54,639 bases of DNA, taken from contig DASSVP010000189.1 in NCBI GenBank assembly GCA_035705985.1, forward strand, positions 1-54,639, written 5' to 3'. The notes under the pieces are model-generated. The model was not told the DNA's origin. It ran no database searches and saw only the letters and a program-made list of their open reading frames with translations. Numbering within the stretch: the first letter of the stretch is position 1; every line of letters starts with the position of its first letter. Source of the stretch: JACVRW01 sp035705985. Lineage in GTDB: Bacteria; Actinomycetota; Thermoleophilia; Solirubrobacterales; Thermoleophilaceae. Both the position numbers and the translations under genes were made by a program. Shown in pieces: positions 40,643 to 48,431 of this stretch.

Positions 40643-42214
40643 ATGGAGATCTCGCAGGCCGGAACGCACGCGGTCGAAAATCAGGCGCCGCCGCTCGTTC
40701 CGTACAACGTGTTCGAGGCCGACGTGCCGCTCCAGGAGGCGCTCGCACGCGAGGGCGGTGGCTGGGGAGTGGATCGCCTGCGCGACACCGGCGAGCTGGC
40801 GGGCTCGGTCGAGGCGCTCGCCCACTCCGAGCGCGCCGAGCGCAACGAGCCGGTCCTGCACACGCACGACCGCTACGGCAACCGCGTCGACGAGGTGGAG
40901 CTGGACCCGTCGTGGCACTGGTGCCTGCGCCAGGCGATCGAGCGCGAGGTGCACGCGCTCCCGTGGCGCGACCCGCAGCCGGGCGCGCACGCGGTCCGGG
41001 CGGCGCTGTTCTTCGTGTGGGGCCAGGTGAACTCGGGCGTGATGTGCCCGGTGTCCATGACCTACTCGGCGGTCCCCGCGCTCCACGAGGAGCCGGACAT
41101 CGCCGCGGAGTGGGAGCCGCGCGTGACGCGCGCCAGCTACGACGACGGCGCGCTGGTGGGCATGGCCATGACCGAGAAGCAGGGCGGCTCCGACGTGCGC
41201 GCGAACAGCACGCGCGCGGTCCAGAACGGCGACGCCTGGGAGCTCACCGGGCACAAGTGGTTCTGCTCCTATCCGCCCTGCGACATCTTCCTCACGCTCG
41301 CCCAGGCGCCTGCCGGCCTGTCCTGCTTCCTCATCGAGGGCCGCGACCCGGGCTTCCGGATCCAGCGCCTCAAGGACAAGCTCGGCACGCGCTCGCTGCC
41401 GTCGAGCGAGGTCGAGTTCCACCGCGTGCGGGGACAGCTCATCGGCGAGGAGGGCCGCGGCGTCCAGACCATCATCCGGATGGTCAACCACACCCGCCTC
41501 GACTGCCTGATCGGCTCCTCCGCGGGAATGCGCTGGGGCCTCGCGCAGGCGGTGCACCACGCGCGCCATCGCAGCGCGTTCGGCCGAGCGCTCGCCGACC
41601 AGCCTCTGATGAAGAACGTGCTCGCGGACCTGGCGCTCGAGTCGGAGGCCGCGACCGCGGTCACGATGCGCGTCGCGCGCGCGTACGACGAGGGCGACGC
41701 GCCCTTCCGGCGGGTCGCCACGGCCGTGATGAAGCACTACGTCTGCAAGCGCGCGCCCGGCCACGCCGGCGAGGCGCTCGAGTGCCTCGGCGGCAACGGG
41801 TACGTCGAGGAGTCCGGGATGCCGCGCCTGCTGCGCGACTCCCCACTGAACTCGATCTGGGAGGGCTCGGGCAACGTGTCCGCGCTCGACGTGCTGCGCG
41901 CGCTCGTGAAGGAGCCGGAGGCGCTGCCCGCCTTCCTCGCCGAGTGCGAGCTGGCGCGCGGTTCGAACGCGGCGCTCGACGCGCACCTGGACCGAATCGG
42001 CGCGACGCAGCCACAGGACCCCGAGTTCGAGGCGCGTAGCGTCGTGTCCGACCTCGCGGTGGCGCTTCAGGCGAGCCTGCTCGTGCGGCATGCGCCCGCC
42101 GCCGTCTCCGACGCCTTCTGCGCGTCACGGCTTCTGGGGGTCGGCCGCGCGTACGGCACGCTGCCGCCCTCGGTGGATGCCGACGCGATCATCGCCCGCG
42201 CGCTGCCGGCTTGA
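40643..42214 (+). CDS. AidB-like acyl-CoA dehydrogenase
   Basis: This 523-aa flavoprotein is of the AidB branch. The N-terminal region has PLVPYNVFEADVPLQEAL, FAD-site residues GMAMTEKQGGSDVRAN and the core SSEVEFHRVRGQLIGEEGRG. The C-terminal domain shows ECLGGNGYVEESGMPRLLRD and SPLNSIWEGSGNV, typical of AidB. E. coli AidB binds DNA and counters alkylation; others are isovaleryl-CoA-type dehydrogenases, so the substrate is open. It is immediately followed by enoyl-CoA hydratase (TTGA overlap), which favours a metabolic oxidation step. ATG 40643 is supported by the -10-like TACCCT. Confidence 0.9.
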   Translation: MEISQAGTHAVENQAPPLVPYNVFEADVPLQEALAREGGGWGVDRLRDTGELAGSVEALAHSERAERNEPVLHTHDRYGNRVDEVELDPSWHWCLRQAIEREVHALPWRDPQPGAHAVRAALFFVWGQVNSGVMCPVSMTYSAVPALHEEPDIAAEWEPRVTRASYDDGALVGMAMTEKQGGSDVRANSTRAVQNGDAWELTGHKWFCSYPPCDIFLTLAQAPAGLSCFLIEGRDPGFRIQRLKDKLGTRSLPSSEVEFHRVRGQLIGEEGRGVQTIIRMVNHTRLDCLIGSSAGMRWGLAQAVHHARHRSAFGRALADQPLMKNVLADLALESEAATAVTMRVARAYDEGDAPFRRVATAVMKHYVCKRAPGHAGEALECLGGNGYVEESGMPRLLRDSPLNSIWEGSGNVSALDVLRALVKEPEALPAFLAECELARGSNAALDAHLDRIGATQPQDPEFEARSVVSDLAVALQASLLVRHAPAAVSDAFCASRLLGVGRAYGTLPPSVDADAIIARALPA

Positions 42215-43038
42215 ACACGATCCGGTACGAGGTCACCGGGCGGGTCGCCCGCATCACCCTGGACAGGCCCGAGCGCGCCAACGCGATCACGCTCGACATG
42301 CCGCGCGAGCTCGCGGACTGCGTCGAGCAGGCGAACCTGGACCCGGCCGTCCACGTCATCGCTCTGTCGGGCAGCGGCAAGGGCTTCTGCGGCGGGTACG
42401 ACCTCGTGGAGTACGCGGAGAGCCAGGCGCCTAACCACGATCCCGCCGAGCCGTGGGACCCGGTGGTCGACTGGCAGATGATGAGCCGCAACCTGCGCGG
42501 CTTCATGAGCCTGTTCCATTCCGACAAGCCCGTGATCTGCAAGGTCCACGGTTTCTGCGTGGCCGGCGGCACGGACCTGGCGCTCTGCTCGGACCTGCTG
42601 GTGATCGCCGACGACGCCCGCATCGGCTACCCGCCGGCGCGCGTCTGGGGAGTGCCGACCTCGGCCCTGTGGGCCTTCCGCGTGGGCGACCAGCGCGCCA
42701 AGCGGCTCCTGTTCACAGGCGACCTGATCGACGGGCGCACCGCTCACGAGTGGGGCCTCGCGATCGAGGCGCCACCTGCGGCAGAGCTCGACGACAGCTT
42801 CGAGCGGCTCGTGGAGCGCACCGCGCTCACACCGGTCAACCAGCTCGTGATGATGAAGCTGCTCGTGAACCAGGCGCTCTACTCGCAGGGCCTGCATGCG
42901 ACGCAGGCGCTCGGAGTCTTCTTCGACGGGATCGCGCGTCACACGCCGGAGGGCCATGACTTTCAGCGGCTTGCGGCGGAGCATGGCTTCAAGGAGGCCA
43001 TACGTCGCCGCGATTCGCCGTACGACGCGCCAGAATAG
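42211..43038 (+). CDS. Enoyl-CoA hydratase/isomerase (crotonase family)
   Basis: This 275-aa crotonase-fold enzyme has RITLDRPERANAITLDMPRE near the N-terminus, the oxyanion-hole segments ALSGSGKGFCGGYDLVEYA and KVHGFCVAGGTDLALCSDLLV, then VWGVPTSALWAFRVGDQRAK. It is expected to hydrate a trans-2-enoyl-CoA or to perform a related isomerase/hydrolase step. The second catalytic Glu is not obvious in the usual position, so it may not be a classical hydratase. The TTG start overlaps the AidB stop (TTGA). Confidence 0.9.
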   Translation: MNTIRYEVTGRVARITLDRPERANAITLDMPRELADCVEQANLDPAVHVIALSGSGKGFCGGYDLVEYAESQAPNHDPAEPWDPVVDWQMMSRNLRGFMSLFHSDKPVICKVHGFCVAGGTDLALCSDLLVIADDARIGYPPARVWGVPTSALWAFRVGDQRAKRLLFTGDLIDGRTAHEWGLAIEAPPAAELDDSFERLVERTALTPVNQLVMMKLLVNQALYSQGLHATQALGVFFDGIARHTPEGHDFQRLAAEHGFKEAIRRRDSPYDAPE

Positions 43039-43045
43039 GCGCGCT

Positions 43046-44638
43046 GTGAGATCCCGCATCGCCGCCGATCGGCTCCGTGACCTCGAGAGCATCACGGATG
43101 CCGCCCTCGCGTACCTGCCCCTGGAGCAGCTCCTGGGCGAGCTGCTCGCCCGCGTGGTGGCAATTCTCGGCGTGGACACGTCGGCGATACTCCTGCTCGA
43201 GGACGACGACACCACGCTCGTCGCGCGGGCCGCGAAGGGCCTCGAGGAGGAGGTCGAGCGCGGCGTGCGCATCCCCGTGGGGAGCGGCTTCGCCGGCCGT
43301 ATCGCGGCCACCCGCCGGCCCGTCCGCATCTTCAACATCGACGAGTTCGAGGTCGTCAACCCGATCCTGCGCGAGAAGGGGCTGCGCTCGCTGGTCGGCG
43401 TGCCGCTCCTGGTGGAGGGAAGCGTGATCGGGGTGCTTCACGTGGGCACGCTCACCCCGCGGGCATTCGACGACGAGGACGTGCAGCTCCTCCAGCGCGC
43501 GGGCGACCGTGCCGCGCTCGCGATCTACAGCCGGCTCGCCGAGCGGGAGCGCGCGCTTGCCGACGCCCTTCAGCGGAGCCTCGTTCCGCGTCTCCCCACG
43601 CTGCCGGGGGTGGAGTTCGCGGGGCGCTACCTGCCGGCCGCCGCGGCCCGTCTCGGCGGCGACTGGTACGACGTCTTCCAGCTGCCCGACGGGCGCGTGG
43701 GCATGGCGATCGGCGATGTCGTTGGACGCGGCTTCCATGCAGCGGCGATCATGGGCCAGCTCCGCAGCGCCCTGCGGGCATTCGCGATCGACTCAGCCTC
43801 CCCCAGCAGGGTGCTCGAGCGGCTGAGCCGCCTCCTGCGCCAGATCGAGATCGGCCGGACCGCCACGCTCGTGTACCTGACGCTCGACCCCCACGGCGGC
43901 AGCCTTTACCTCGCGAGCGCCGGGCACCCCCCGCCGCTCGTCGATCCCGGCGATGAGGAGCCGTGGTACGTCGAGCTGGAGGGCTCGGTGCCCCTTGGCG
44001 CGACGCGCCACGTGCGCTACAACGACGTGGAGCTCACTCTGGAGCCAGGCTCGGCGCTGCTCCTGTACACGGACGGCCTGGTGGAACGCCCGGGCGAGTC
44101 GCTCGACGAGGGCCTGCGCCGCCTCGCAACCGTGGTGCGTGGCAGCGACGACGACCTGGAGCACCTGGGCGACAGCCTGATCGCCGAGATGCTGCCCGAG
44201 GGCACGAGCGATGACGACGCAGCGCTCCTCTTGGTCCGGGCCCTCCCCCTCACCGACAAGCTGGCGGCCGAGTTCCCCGCCGAGGTGGAGTCGATTCCGC
44301 TCATGCGGCGGATGCTGGGCCGCTGGCTGAGCGACGCCGGCGCGACCCGGGCGGATGTGGACGACCTGACGCTCGCCGCGGCGGAGGCCTGCGCCAACGC
44401 GATCGAACACGCGTACGGCCTCGCTCCGGGGGTGGTCGAGGTCCGCGCATGGAGCGGGGACGGGCGGGAGGTGAAGGTCGCGATCCGCGACTTCGGCAAT
44501 TGGCGCGCGGCGCGCGGCGCGAACCGCGGACGAGGACTCATGCTGATGCAGGGCCTGACGGACGAGGTCGACGTGACGCGCAGCGACGAGGGCACGACCG
44601 TGGAGCTGACGAGGAGGATCGGAGCCGTGGCAGCGTGA
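43046..44638 (+). CDS. GAF-PP2C (RsbU/SpoIIE) phosphatase fused to HATPase anti-sigma kinase
   Basis: This 530-aa regulator has three domains: GAF (about 15-165, with VDTSAILLLEDDDTTLVARA), a PP2C/SpoIIE phosphatase (about 185-390, with LGGDWYDVFQLPDGRVGMAI and GDVVGRGFHAA), and an HATPase_c/RsbW-like kinase (about 400-525, with AAAEACANAIEHAYG as N box and RGLMLMQGLTDEV as the G2 box). It would both dephosphorylate and phosphorylate STAS antagonists, so it could gate a stress sigma factor. The GTG at 43046 lies 7 nt after the hydratase stop; its own TGA overlaps the STAS gene (GTGA). The effector of the GAF domain is unknown. Confidence 0.92.
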   Translation: MRSRIAADRLRDLESITDAALAYLPLEQLLGELLARVVAILGVDTSAILLLEDDDTTLVARAAKGLEEEVERGVRIPVGSGFAGRIAATRRPVRIFNIDEFEVVNPILREKGLRSLVGVPLLVEGSVIGVLHVGTLTPRAFDDEDVQLLQRAGDRAALAIYSRLAERERALADALQRSLVPRLPTLPGVEFAGRYLPAAAARLGGDWYDVFQLPDGRVGMAIGDVVGRGFHAAAIMGQLRSALRAFAIDSASPSRVLERLSRLLRQIEIGRTATLVYLTLDPHGGSLYLASAGHPPPLVDPGDEEPWYVELEGSVPLGATRHVRYNDVELTLEPGSALLLYTDGLVERPGESLDEGLRRLATVVRGSDDDLEHLGDSLIAEMLPEGTSDDDAALLLVRALPLTDKLAAEFPAEVESIPLMRRMLGRWLSDAGATRADVDDLTLAAAEACANAIEHAYGLAPGVVEVRAWSGDGREVKVAIRDFGNWRAARGANRGRGLMLMQGLTDEVDVTRSDEGTTVELTRRIGAVAA

Positions 44639-44988
44639 ACGAGCAGCCCAGCCCGCGGGTGGAGTACCGCGACGCGGTCGGCGTAGTGAGCGTCGCCGGC
44701 GAGGTGGACATCATCCAGGCGCACGCGCTGCGCGACCGGCTGCTCGGCGCCGTCCGCAACGAGGACCTCGGCCTCGTCGTCGACCTGTCGGAGGCCACCT
44801 ACATCGACAGCGTGGGCGTGAGCCTCCTGTTCGAGCTGGCCGAGCGCCTCACCGAGCGTCAGCTGAAGATGGCGGTCGTGCTGCCCGAGGACGGCCTCGT
44901 GGAGCGAGTGCTGACGATGGTCCACCTGCGCTCGGTCGCGGAGGTGCAGCCCACCGTCGACGCCGCCCTCAGCGCGATCTCAACCTGA
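44635..44988 (+). CDS. STAS-domain anti-sigma factor antagonist
   Basis: This 117-aa protein of the RsbV/SpoIIAA type has VGVVSVAGEVDIIQAHAL, then LVVDLSEATYIDSVGVSLL with the phosphorylatable serine S59, and the C-terminal helix MVHLRSVAEVQPTVDAAL. It is predicted to be phosphorylated by the HATPase domain of the preceding gene and reset by its PP2C domain, giving a partner-switching module. No sigma factor is encoded nearby. The GTG overlaps the kinase/phosphatase stop (GTGA). It converges on the next gene with 20 bp overlap. Confidence 0.93.
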   Translation: MNEQPSPRVEYRDAVGVVSVAGEVDIIQAHALRDRLLGAVRNEDLGLVVDLSEATYIDSVGVSLLFELAERLTERQLKMAVVLPEDGLVERVLTMVHLRSVAEVQPTVDAALSAIST

Positions 44989-45568
44989 GCACCCCCGCGC
45001 CGGCCAGGATGATCCCGGCGAGCGGAAGCAGCCAGAGCGACATCCCGCCGCCGTCCTCCTCGCCGTCCTCGGCCGCGACCGAGAACTCGCGCGGGGGGAG
45101 GGAGCGCCCGCCGTCGCCGGGCACCGGATCTCCGGACGCGTAGTACACGCCCCCGGCGCCGTCCCGCTCGGCACGGCTTCCGACCGCGAACGCGACGTAC
45201 GGCTGTGGGACCCGCCCACTTCCGACTGGCACCGCCTGGAAGTTGAACGTCCGCTTGCCGCTCAGAGCGACCAGCCTCCAGCGGCCCTCCGAAGGCAGCG
45301 TGAGGCGCACCTCGTAGCGCGCCGCGCCCTGATGGCGGTCCGCCCACACGCGACGCAGCTGAGCGCTCACGTCGCGCGTCCCTTGCCGCGCGTAGAGACT
45401 GACGGGCGACAGCCGTTCGAACTCGACCACTTCGAGCGTGGACTCCCACGGGCGCCCGGCGTCAGCGGGTTCGTCGCCCGGAGTGAGGATGGCGTGCGGG
45501 CCCTTCGCCTGGGCGGGGCCGGCAACGACGAGGGCGGCGGTGAGCAGCGCGAGCAGTAGGCGTCCCAT
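44969..45568 (-). CDS. Exported protein with C-terminal membrane anchor, unknown function
   Basis: This 199-aa protein has a signal peptide (about 1-22, ending AQA), an extracytoplasmic beta-rich domain (about 25-150) including WESTLEVVEFERLSPVSLYA and YEVRLTLPSEGRWRLVALSG, an acidic Gly-rich spacer, and a C-terminal hydrophobic helix (about 178-194) before RLRSR. The domain resembles small Ig-like/YtkA- or FixH-type ligand domains, but no catalytic or metal residues are evident. The ATG has a Shine-Dalgarno GGAGG. It converges on the STAS gene by 20 bp, so the link to partner-switching is only positional. Confidence 0.75.
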   Translation of the reverse strand: MGRLLLALLTAALVVAGPAQAKGPHAILTPGDEPADAGRPWESTLEVVEFERLSPVSLYARQGTRDVSAQLRRVWADRHQGAARYEVRLTLPSEGRWRLVALSGKRTFNFQAVPVGSGRVPQPYVAFAVGSRAERDGAGGVYYASGDPVPGDGGRSLPPREFSVAAEDGEEDGGGMSLWLLPLAGIILAGAGVLRLRSR

Positions 45569-45607
45569 GCCTCCTCTACAACCGCCCACGCGCGTGGGTT
45601 CCCGTCG

Positions 45608-45712
45608 ATGCGCGTTCTGTTGATCGGCGGCACGGGCCCGGTGGGCGTCTCGGCGCTGCCGCACCTGGTCGAGGCGGGCCATTCCGTCGCGGCCCGCGCG
45701 GTGCCGGGCTAG
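45608..45712 (+). pseudogene. Truncated NAD(P)-binding epimerase remnant (34 aa)
   Basis: A 34-codon open stretch encodes MRVLLIGGTGPVGVSALPHL and a short basic tail, then ends in TAG. GGTGPVG is the nucleotide-binding loop at the very N-terminus of extended SDR epimerases/dehydratases, which normally continue for about 300 residues. The frame stops exactly where the convergent VOC gene ends (shared CTAG), so the rest was probably deleted when that gene became adjacent. Too short to work as an enzyme. Its presence suggests an older NDP-sugar or isoflavone-reductase-like gene here. Confidence 0.75.
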
Positions 45713-46482
45713 TCGTCGAAGCGGCCCGCGAACAGCGCGAAGACGGCGCCCTGCGGGTCCTGCGCCACGAGGATCCGGCCTCCGGGCACCTCGAGCGGCT
45801 CGACCATCACCGTGCCGCCGCTAGAGCCGATCCGCTCGGCGGCCGCGTCGATGTCGTCGATCCCGAAGTAGACGAGCCAGTGCGACGGCGCGGGTGCGCC
45901 GGGCGGGAGCGGCGACATCCCGCCGTTCAGGCGGTCGCCGTTGTAGATCCCCCAGTAGGGCGTCTGCTCGTCGCCGACCTGCTCGAAGCGCCAGCCGAGG
46001 AGCGCCTCGTAGAAGCGCTGGGCGGCGTCCGGGTCGCTCGAGTTGAGCTGGTTCAGCGACAGCGCGCCGTGCCCGTTCACGACCTCGGCGCCAATGCTCG
46101 TGCCCGGCTGCCAGAGAGCCAGCACCGCCCCCGTCGCGTCCTGGAAGAGAGCCATGCGGCCGGTGTCCATCACGTCGAAAGGGTCGCCCATGGGCGTGCC
46201 GCCCAGCTCGGACACGCGCGCGGCGACGGCGTCCACGTCTTCGACCGTCACGTACGACGCCCAGGCCGGATGACGCTCGCTCGACTGGTACATCGCGGCC
46301 GCCGAGCGGCCGTCGATCTTCGCCATCCGGTAGAAACCACCGCCGGCCTCCTCGGGGATGGGTGCATCCTCGAAGTCCCAGCCGAGGAGAGCCCCGTAGA
46401 AGTCGCGTGACGCGTCGACGTCCGGGGTGCTCAGGTCCGTCCAGGAGAAGGTGCCGTGCTCATGGCGATCGCGGTGACCCAT
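45709..46482 (-). CDS. Two-domain VOC (glyoxalase/bleomycin-resistance-like) protein
   Basis: This 257-aa protein has two vicinal-oxygen-chelate domains, about 12-125 and 135-250. Each begins with a conserved TFSWTDLSTPDVDASRDFY or ALSLNQLNSSDPDAAQRFY strand followed by ALLGWDFE or ALLGWRFE. The repeats end in FQDATGAVLALWQPG and AQDPQGAVFALFAG. Such fused VOC proteins occur widely in actinobacteria and usually lack a known substrate. The ATG at 46482 has TAATGT 6 nt before it, consistent with a leaderless start. The stop shares CTAG with the epimerase remnant. Confidence 0.9.
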   Translation of the reverse strand: MGHRDRHEHGTFSWTDLSTPDVDASRDFYGALLGWDFEDAPIPEEAGGGFYRMAKIDGRSAAAMYQSSERHPAWASYVTVEDVDAVAARVSELGGTPMGDPFDVMDTGRMALFQDATGAVLALWQPGTSIGAEVVNGHGALSLNQLNSSDPDAAQRFYEALLGWRFEQVGDEQTPYWGIYNGDRLNGGMSPLPPGAPAPSHWLVYFGIDDIDAAAERIGSSGGTVMVEPLEVPGGRILVAQDPQGAVFALFAGRFDD

Positions 46483-46541
46483 GAGCCGACATTACCGCGA
46501 CGGGCACCGGCCCGCAGATGGGCCGGCGCCGTGTGTCGCGG

Positions 46542-47027
46542 CTAGCTGCCGGTCGTGGAGCCGACCTTGTCCTGCGCGCTGTCGCGCAGGGCCTCGGCCT
46601 GCTCGCGGCCCGACTCCTTGGCGGTGTCGGCGGCTTGGCCGGCGAAGTCCTGCGCGACCTGCTTGCCGCGCTCGATCGCCTCCTGGCCGGTCTCCTTCGC
46701 CTGCTCCTTGAATTGGTCCGCCATCGGGCCGATCTTCTCGTCCTCGACCCGCGTGGTCGGGATCAGAAGCCCGGCGACGAAGCCGATGGCTGTCGCGCCG
46801 ATGGCCAGGCCCAGCGGGTTCTCCTTGGCCATGCCGACCGCCTGCTGTGCGCCCTCCTTGGGATCTGCTCCAGCAAACGTCGACTTCACGCTCTCCACTC
46901 GACCGGAGATCGCCTCGCGTGCGCGCCCCGGGACGTCGGCCTTGTGGCCGAGCGCCTCCGCGGTGTCGCCCATGCGAGCGCGAGTCTCCTCTATGTCATT
47001 CCTGATCTGGCCCGGGTCTTGGCCCAT
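46542..47027 (-). CDS. DUF3618-family protein
   Basis: This 161-aa protein begins DPGQIRNDIEETRARMGDTA, the DUF3618 signature, followed by a helical segment, one hydrophobic helix (near 76-90, LGLAIGATAIGFVAGLLIP) and a long amphipathic helix rich in Gln, Ala, Lys and Glu. DUF3618 proteins are small membrane-associated proteins, often found with holin-X genes. It has a strong Shine-Dalgarno sequence (AGGAGGA) 8 nt before the ATG, which lies inside the holin gene (37-bp overlap). It is the last gene of the stress-type minus cluster. Confidence 0.85.
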   Translation of the reverse strand: MGQDPGQIRNDIEETRARMGDTAEALGHKADVPGRAREAISGRVESVKSTFAGADPKEGAQQAVGMAKENPLGLAIGATAIGFVAGLLIPTTRVEDEKIGPMADQFKEQAKETGQEAIERGKQVAQDFAGQAADTAKESGREQAEALRDSAQDKVGSTTGS

Positions 47028-47410
47028 TGCACATCCTCCTTCACGCTTTCCATTGTCTGCTCGGGTGCGACCGGGGTCGCTTCCCCCACCTTCTGCCTGC
47101 CCGTGAGAGCGAGCACGCCGGCGATCACCGCGTAGACCGCGGCCACGATCAGGGCTGCTGCCCAGATCGGCACCGCGCCATCCAGCAGCGCGATGAAGAA
47201 CGCCGTCAGGGCGAGGAAGGCTCCGAGGCCGAACAGGCCGGCGGCGCCGAACATCCCGGCGCCGATGCCAGCGGGCTTCGCCTTCTCCGCAAGCTCGGCC
47301 TTCATGAGCTCGATCTCCTGCTTGACGAGCGTCGTCGTCTCGGTCGAGAGCTGCTTCAGGAGCTCCCCGGTAGAGCGCTCCCGCAGCTCGTTGTCGGGGT
47401 CGGCCGTCAT
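46991..47410 (-). CDS. Actinobacterial holin-X/phage holin III-like protein
   Basis: This 139-aa membrane protein has ERSTGELLKQLSTETTTLVK and KQEIELMKAELAEKAKPAG at its N-terminus, then two hydrophobic helices (about 53-75 and 82-104), and a short polar C-terminus. This is the Actinobacterial holin-X/YqjD-like pattern. Despite the name, chromosomal copies are not phage genes and probably affect membrane structure or ribosome hibernation. ATG 47410 overlaps the previous stop as ATGA. The C-terminal end contains the start of the DUF3618 gene. Confidence 0.88.
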   Translation of the reverse strand: MTADPDNELRERSTGELLKQLSTETTTLVKQEIELMKAELAEKAKPAGIGAGMFGAAGLFGLGAFLALTAFFIALLDGAVPIWAAALIVAAVYAVIAGVLALTGRQKVGEATPVAPEQTMESVKEDVQWAKTRARSGMT

Positions 47411-48024
47411 GTCCGCGGCTCGGTCGAGATCATCGACCCCTCCTGGCGGCTGAACTCGTCGCCGCCGAACTCGCCGGTCCGGCCGGTCGTGGTCTCCTCC
47501 CGCTCGAAGCGGGCGCCCGTCGAGGCCGCGCCCGAGGGCATCGGCTCCGATGCGAGCGTGCCGGCGCCGCTGGGGGTGCCGGCCCGCTCGTAGGTGCCCG
47601 CTCCGTTCGCGTGCGAGGTGCGATAGCGCTCGCTGCTCGACGCCTTCAGGATGCGCGAGGCGGCGAGGCCGAGCACCAGCCCGCCGGCCGCGACGGCCCA
47701 CGGGTTGCGGCGCGCGAAGTCCTCGACGTCGCGCAGTAGCTCGTCGCCGTTCTTCTGCTCGAGCCACCGGCCAGCGCTCTGGACGCGCTCAGCCGCCTGC
47801 TCGGCGTACTGCGCCGGCTGTTCCTTGCCCTGGCTGCGGAGTTCCTCCGCGACCGAGCGGACATCCTGGGCGACGATGTTCACCTGCTGGCCGGCCTGCG
47901 TCGAGCGCTGGTCGACCTGCTCGCTGATCCGCCCCTTCGCCTGCTGCGCGGCACCCTGCACCTTCTCCTGGGCCTGGCCCGCGACCTCCCTTGCCTTTTC
48001 CTGGCCCTGTCCCGTGTCCTGCAC
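47407..48024 (-). CDS. Helical, membrane-anchored Gln/Ala-rich protein (stress type)
   Basis: This 205-aa protein starts with GTG 48024 behind a clear Shine-Dalgarno GGGGAGGAAT. Residues about 1-105 are a long amphipathic helix rich in Gln, Ala, Lys and Glu (QEKAREVAGQAQEKVQGAAQ), like apolipoprotein/CsbD/LEA-type stress proteins. A hydrophobic segment follows at about 108-126, then a low-complexity Gly/Ser/Ala tail. I do not recognise a named family. It is the first gene of the cluster leading to holin-X and DUF3618, and has a sigma-B-like promoter upstream. Confidence 0.82.
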   Translation of the reverse strand: MQDTGQGQEKAREVAGQAQEKVQGAAQQAKGRISEQVDQRSTQAGQQVNIVAQDVRSVAEELRSQGKEQPAQYAEQAAERVQSAGRWLEQKNGDELLRDVEDFARRNPWAVAAGGLVLGLAASRILKASSSERYRTSHANGAGTYERAGTPSGAGTLASEPMPSGAASTGARFEREETTTGRTGEFGGDEFSRQEGSMISTEPRT

Positions 48025-48063
48025 GGTATTCCTCCCCTTTTCGGAAGTTGTTGTCCGTTTGGG

Positions 48064-48088
48064 GTACCCGGCGTCCCGGGCCGGAACC
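48064..48088 (-). promoter_or_regulatory. Sigma-B/sigma-F-like promoter (GGTT-15 bp-GGGTAC)
   Basis: On the minus strand GGTTCC (48088-48083) precedes GGGTAC (48069-48064), with 15 nt between GGTT and GGGTAC. This is close to the GNNT-N14-16-GGGTAC consensus of actinobacterial stress sigma factors. A leader of about 35 nt would follow to GTG 48024, with a strong Shine-Dalgarno sequence. This differs from the leaderless TANNNT pattern used by most genes here and fits the stress-type proteins it would drive. Confidence 0.6.
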
Positions 48089-48146
48089 TGGCGCGGCCGA
48101 ACTTGATTGCCAGAGGAGCGCTGGGGGTAGCAGGCCGGGTGGAGGC

Positions 48147-48431
48147 ATGAACCAGCAGCGCTACGCCGCCTATCGACAACTGGTCGCCGAGCTCCGCGAG
48201 TGGCGCTCGACCGACGCGCTCGAGTCCGGGACGCACGAGGAGCTGTGCGACGCCGCCGAAGGCCTGCTGCTCGCCCGCGACGGCGACGATGCCGAGGAGC
48301 CCTTGGCCCGGGCGAGCTCGACCGTCCTCGGCCTGCTCGCGCTCGAGGAGCTGGACGAGGAGAACGCCTTGTGGCTGCTCGACTGCCTGCTGGCCTGCGG
48401 CCCGAGGATTCCGGTCGCGGACGCCGCCTAG
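48147..48431 (+). CDS. Small all-helical protein of unknown function
   Basis: This 94-aa protein, rich in Leu, Ala and Glu, starts at ATG 48147 with a Shine-Dalgarno GGAGG 1-2 nt before the usual spacing. It contains RYAAYRQLVAELREWRSTDA, a possible helix, then EELCDAAEGLLLARDGDDAE and ENALWLLDCLLACGP, with three cysteines. I do not recognise a family. It shares a CTAG stop tetranucleotide with the convergent tandem DUF892 gene. It is divergent from the stress cluster across 122 bp, so it could share stress control. Confidence 0.7.
   Translation: MNQQRYAAYRQLVAELREWRSTDALESGTHEELCDAAEGLLLARDGDDAEEPLARASSTVLGLLALEELDEENALWLLDCLLACGPRIPVADAA

Noticed and set aside
41269..41721. Minus-strand open frame within the AidB-like gene
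   Set aside because: Antisense of conserved acyl-CoA dehydrogenase core; no independent support.
46991..47410. Holin gene as evidence for a prophage
   Set aside because: Actinobacterial holin-X genes are chromosomal, and there are no phage structural, lysin or integrase genes nearby.
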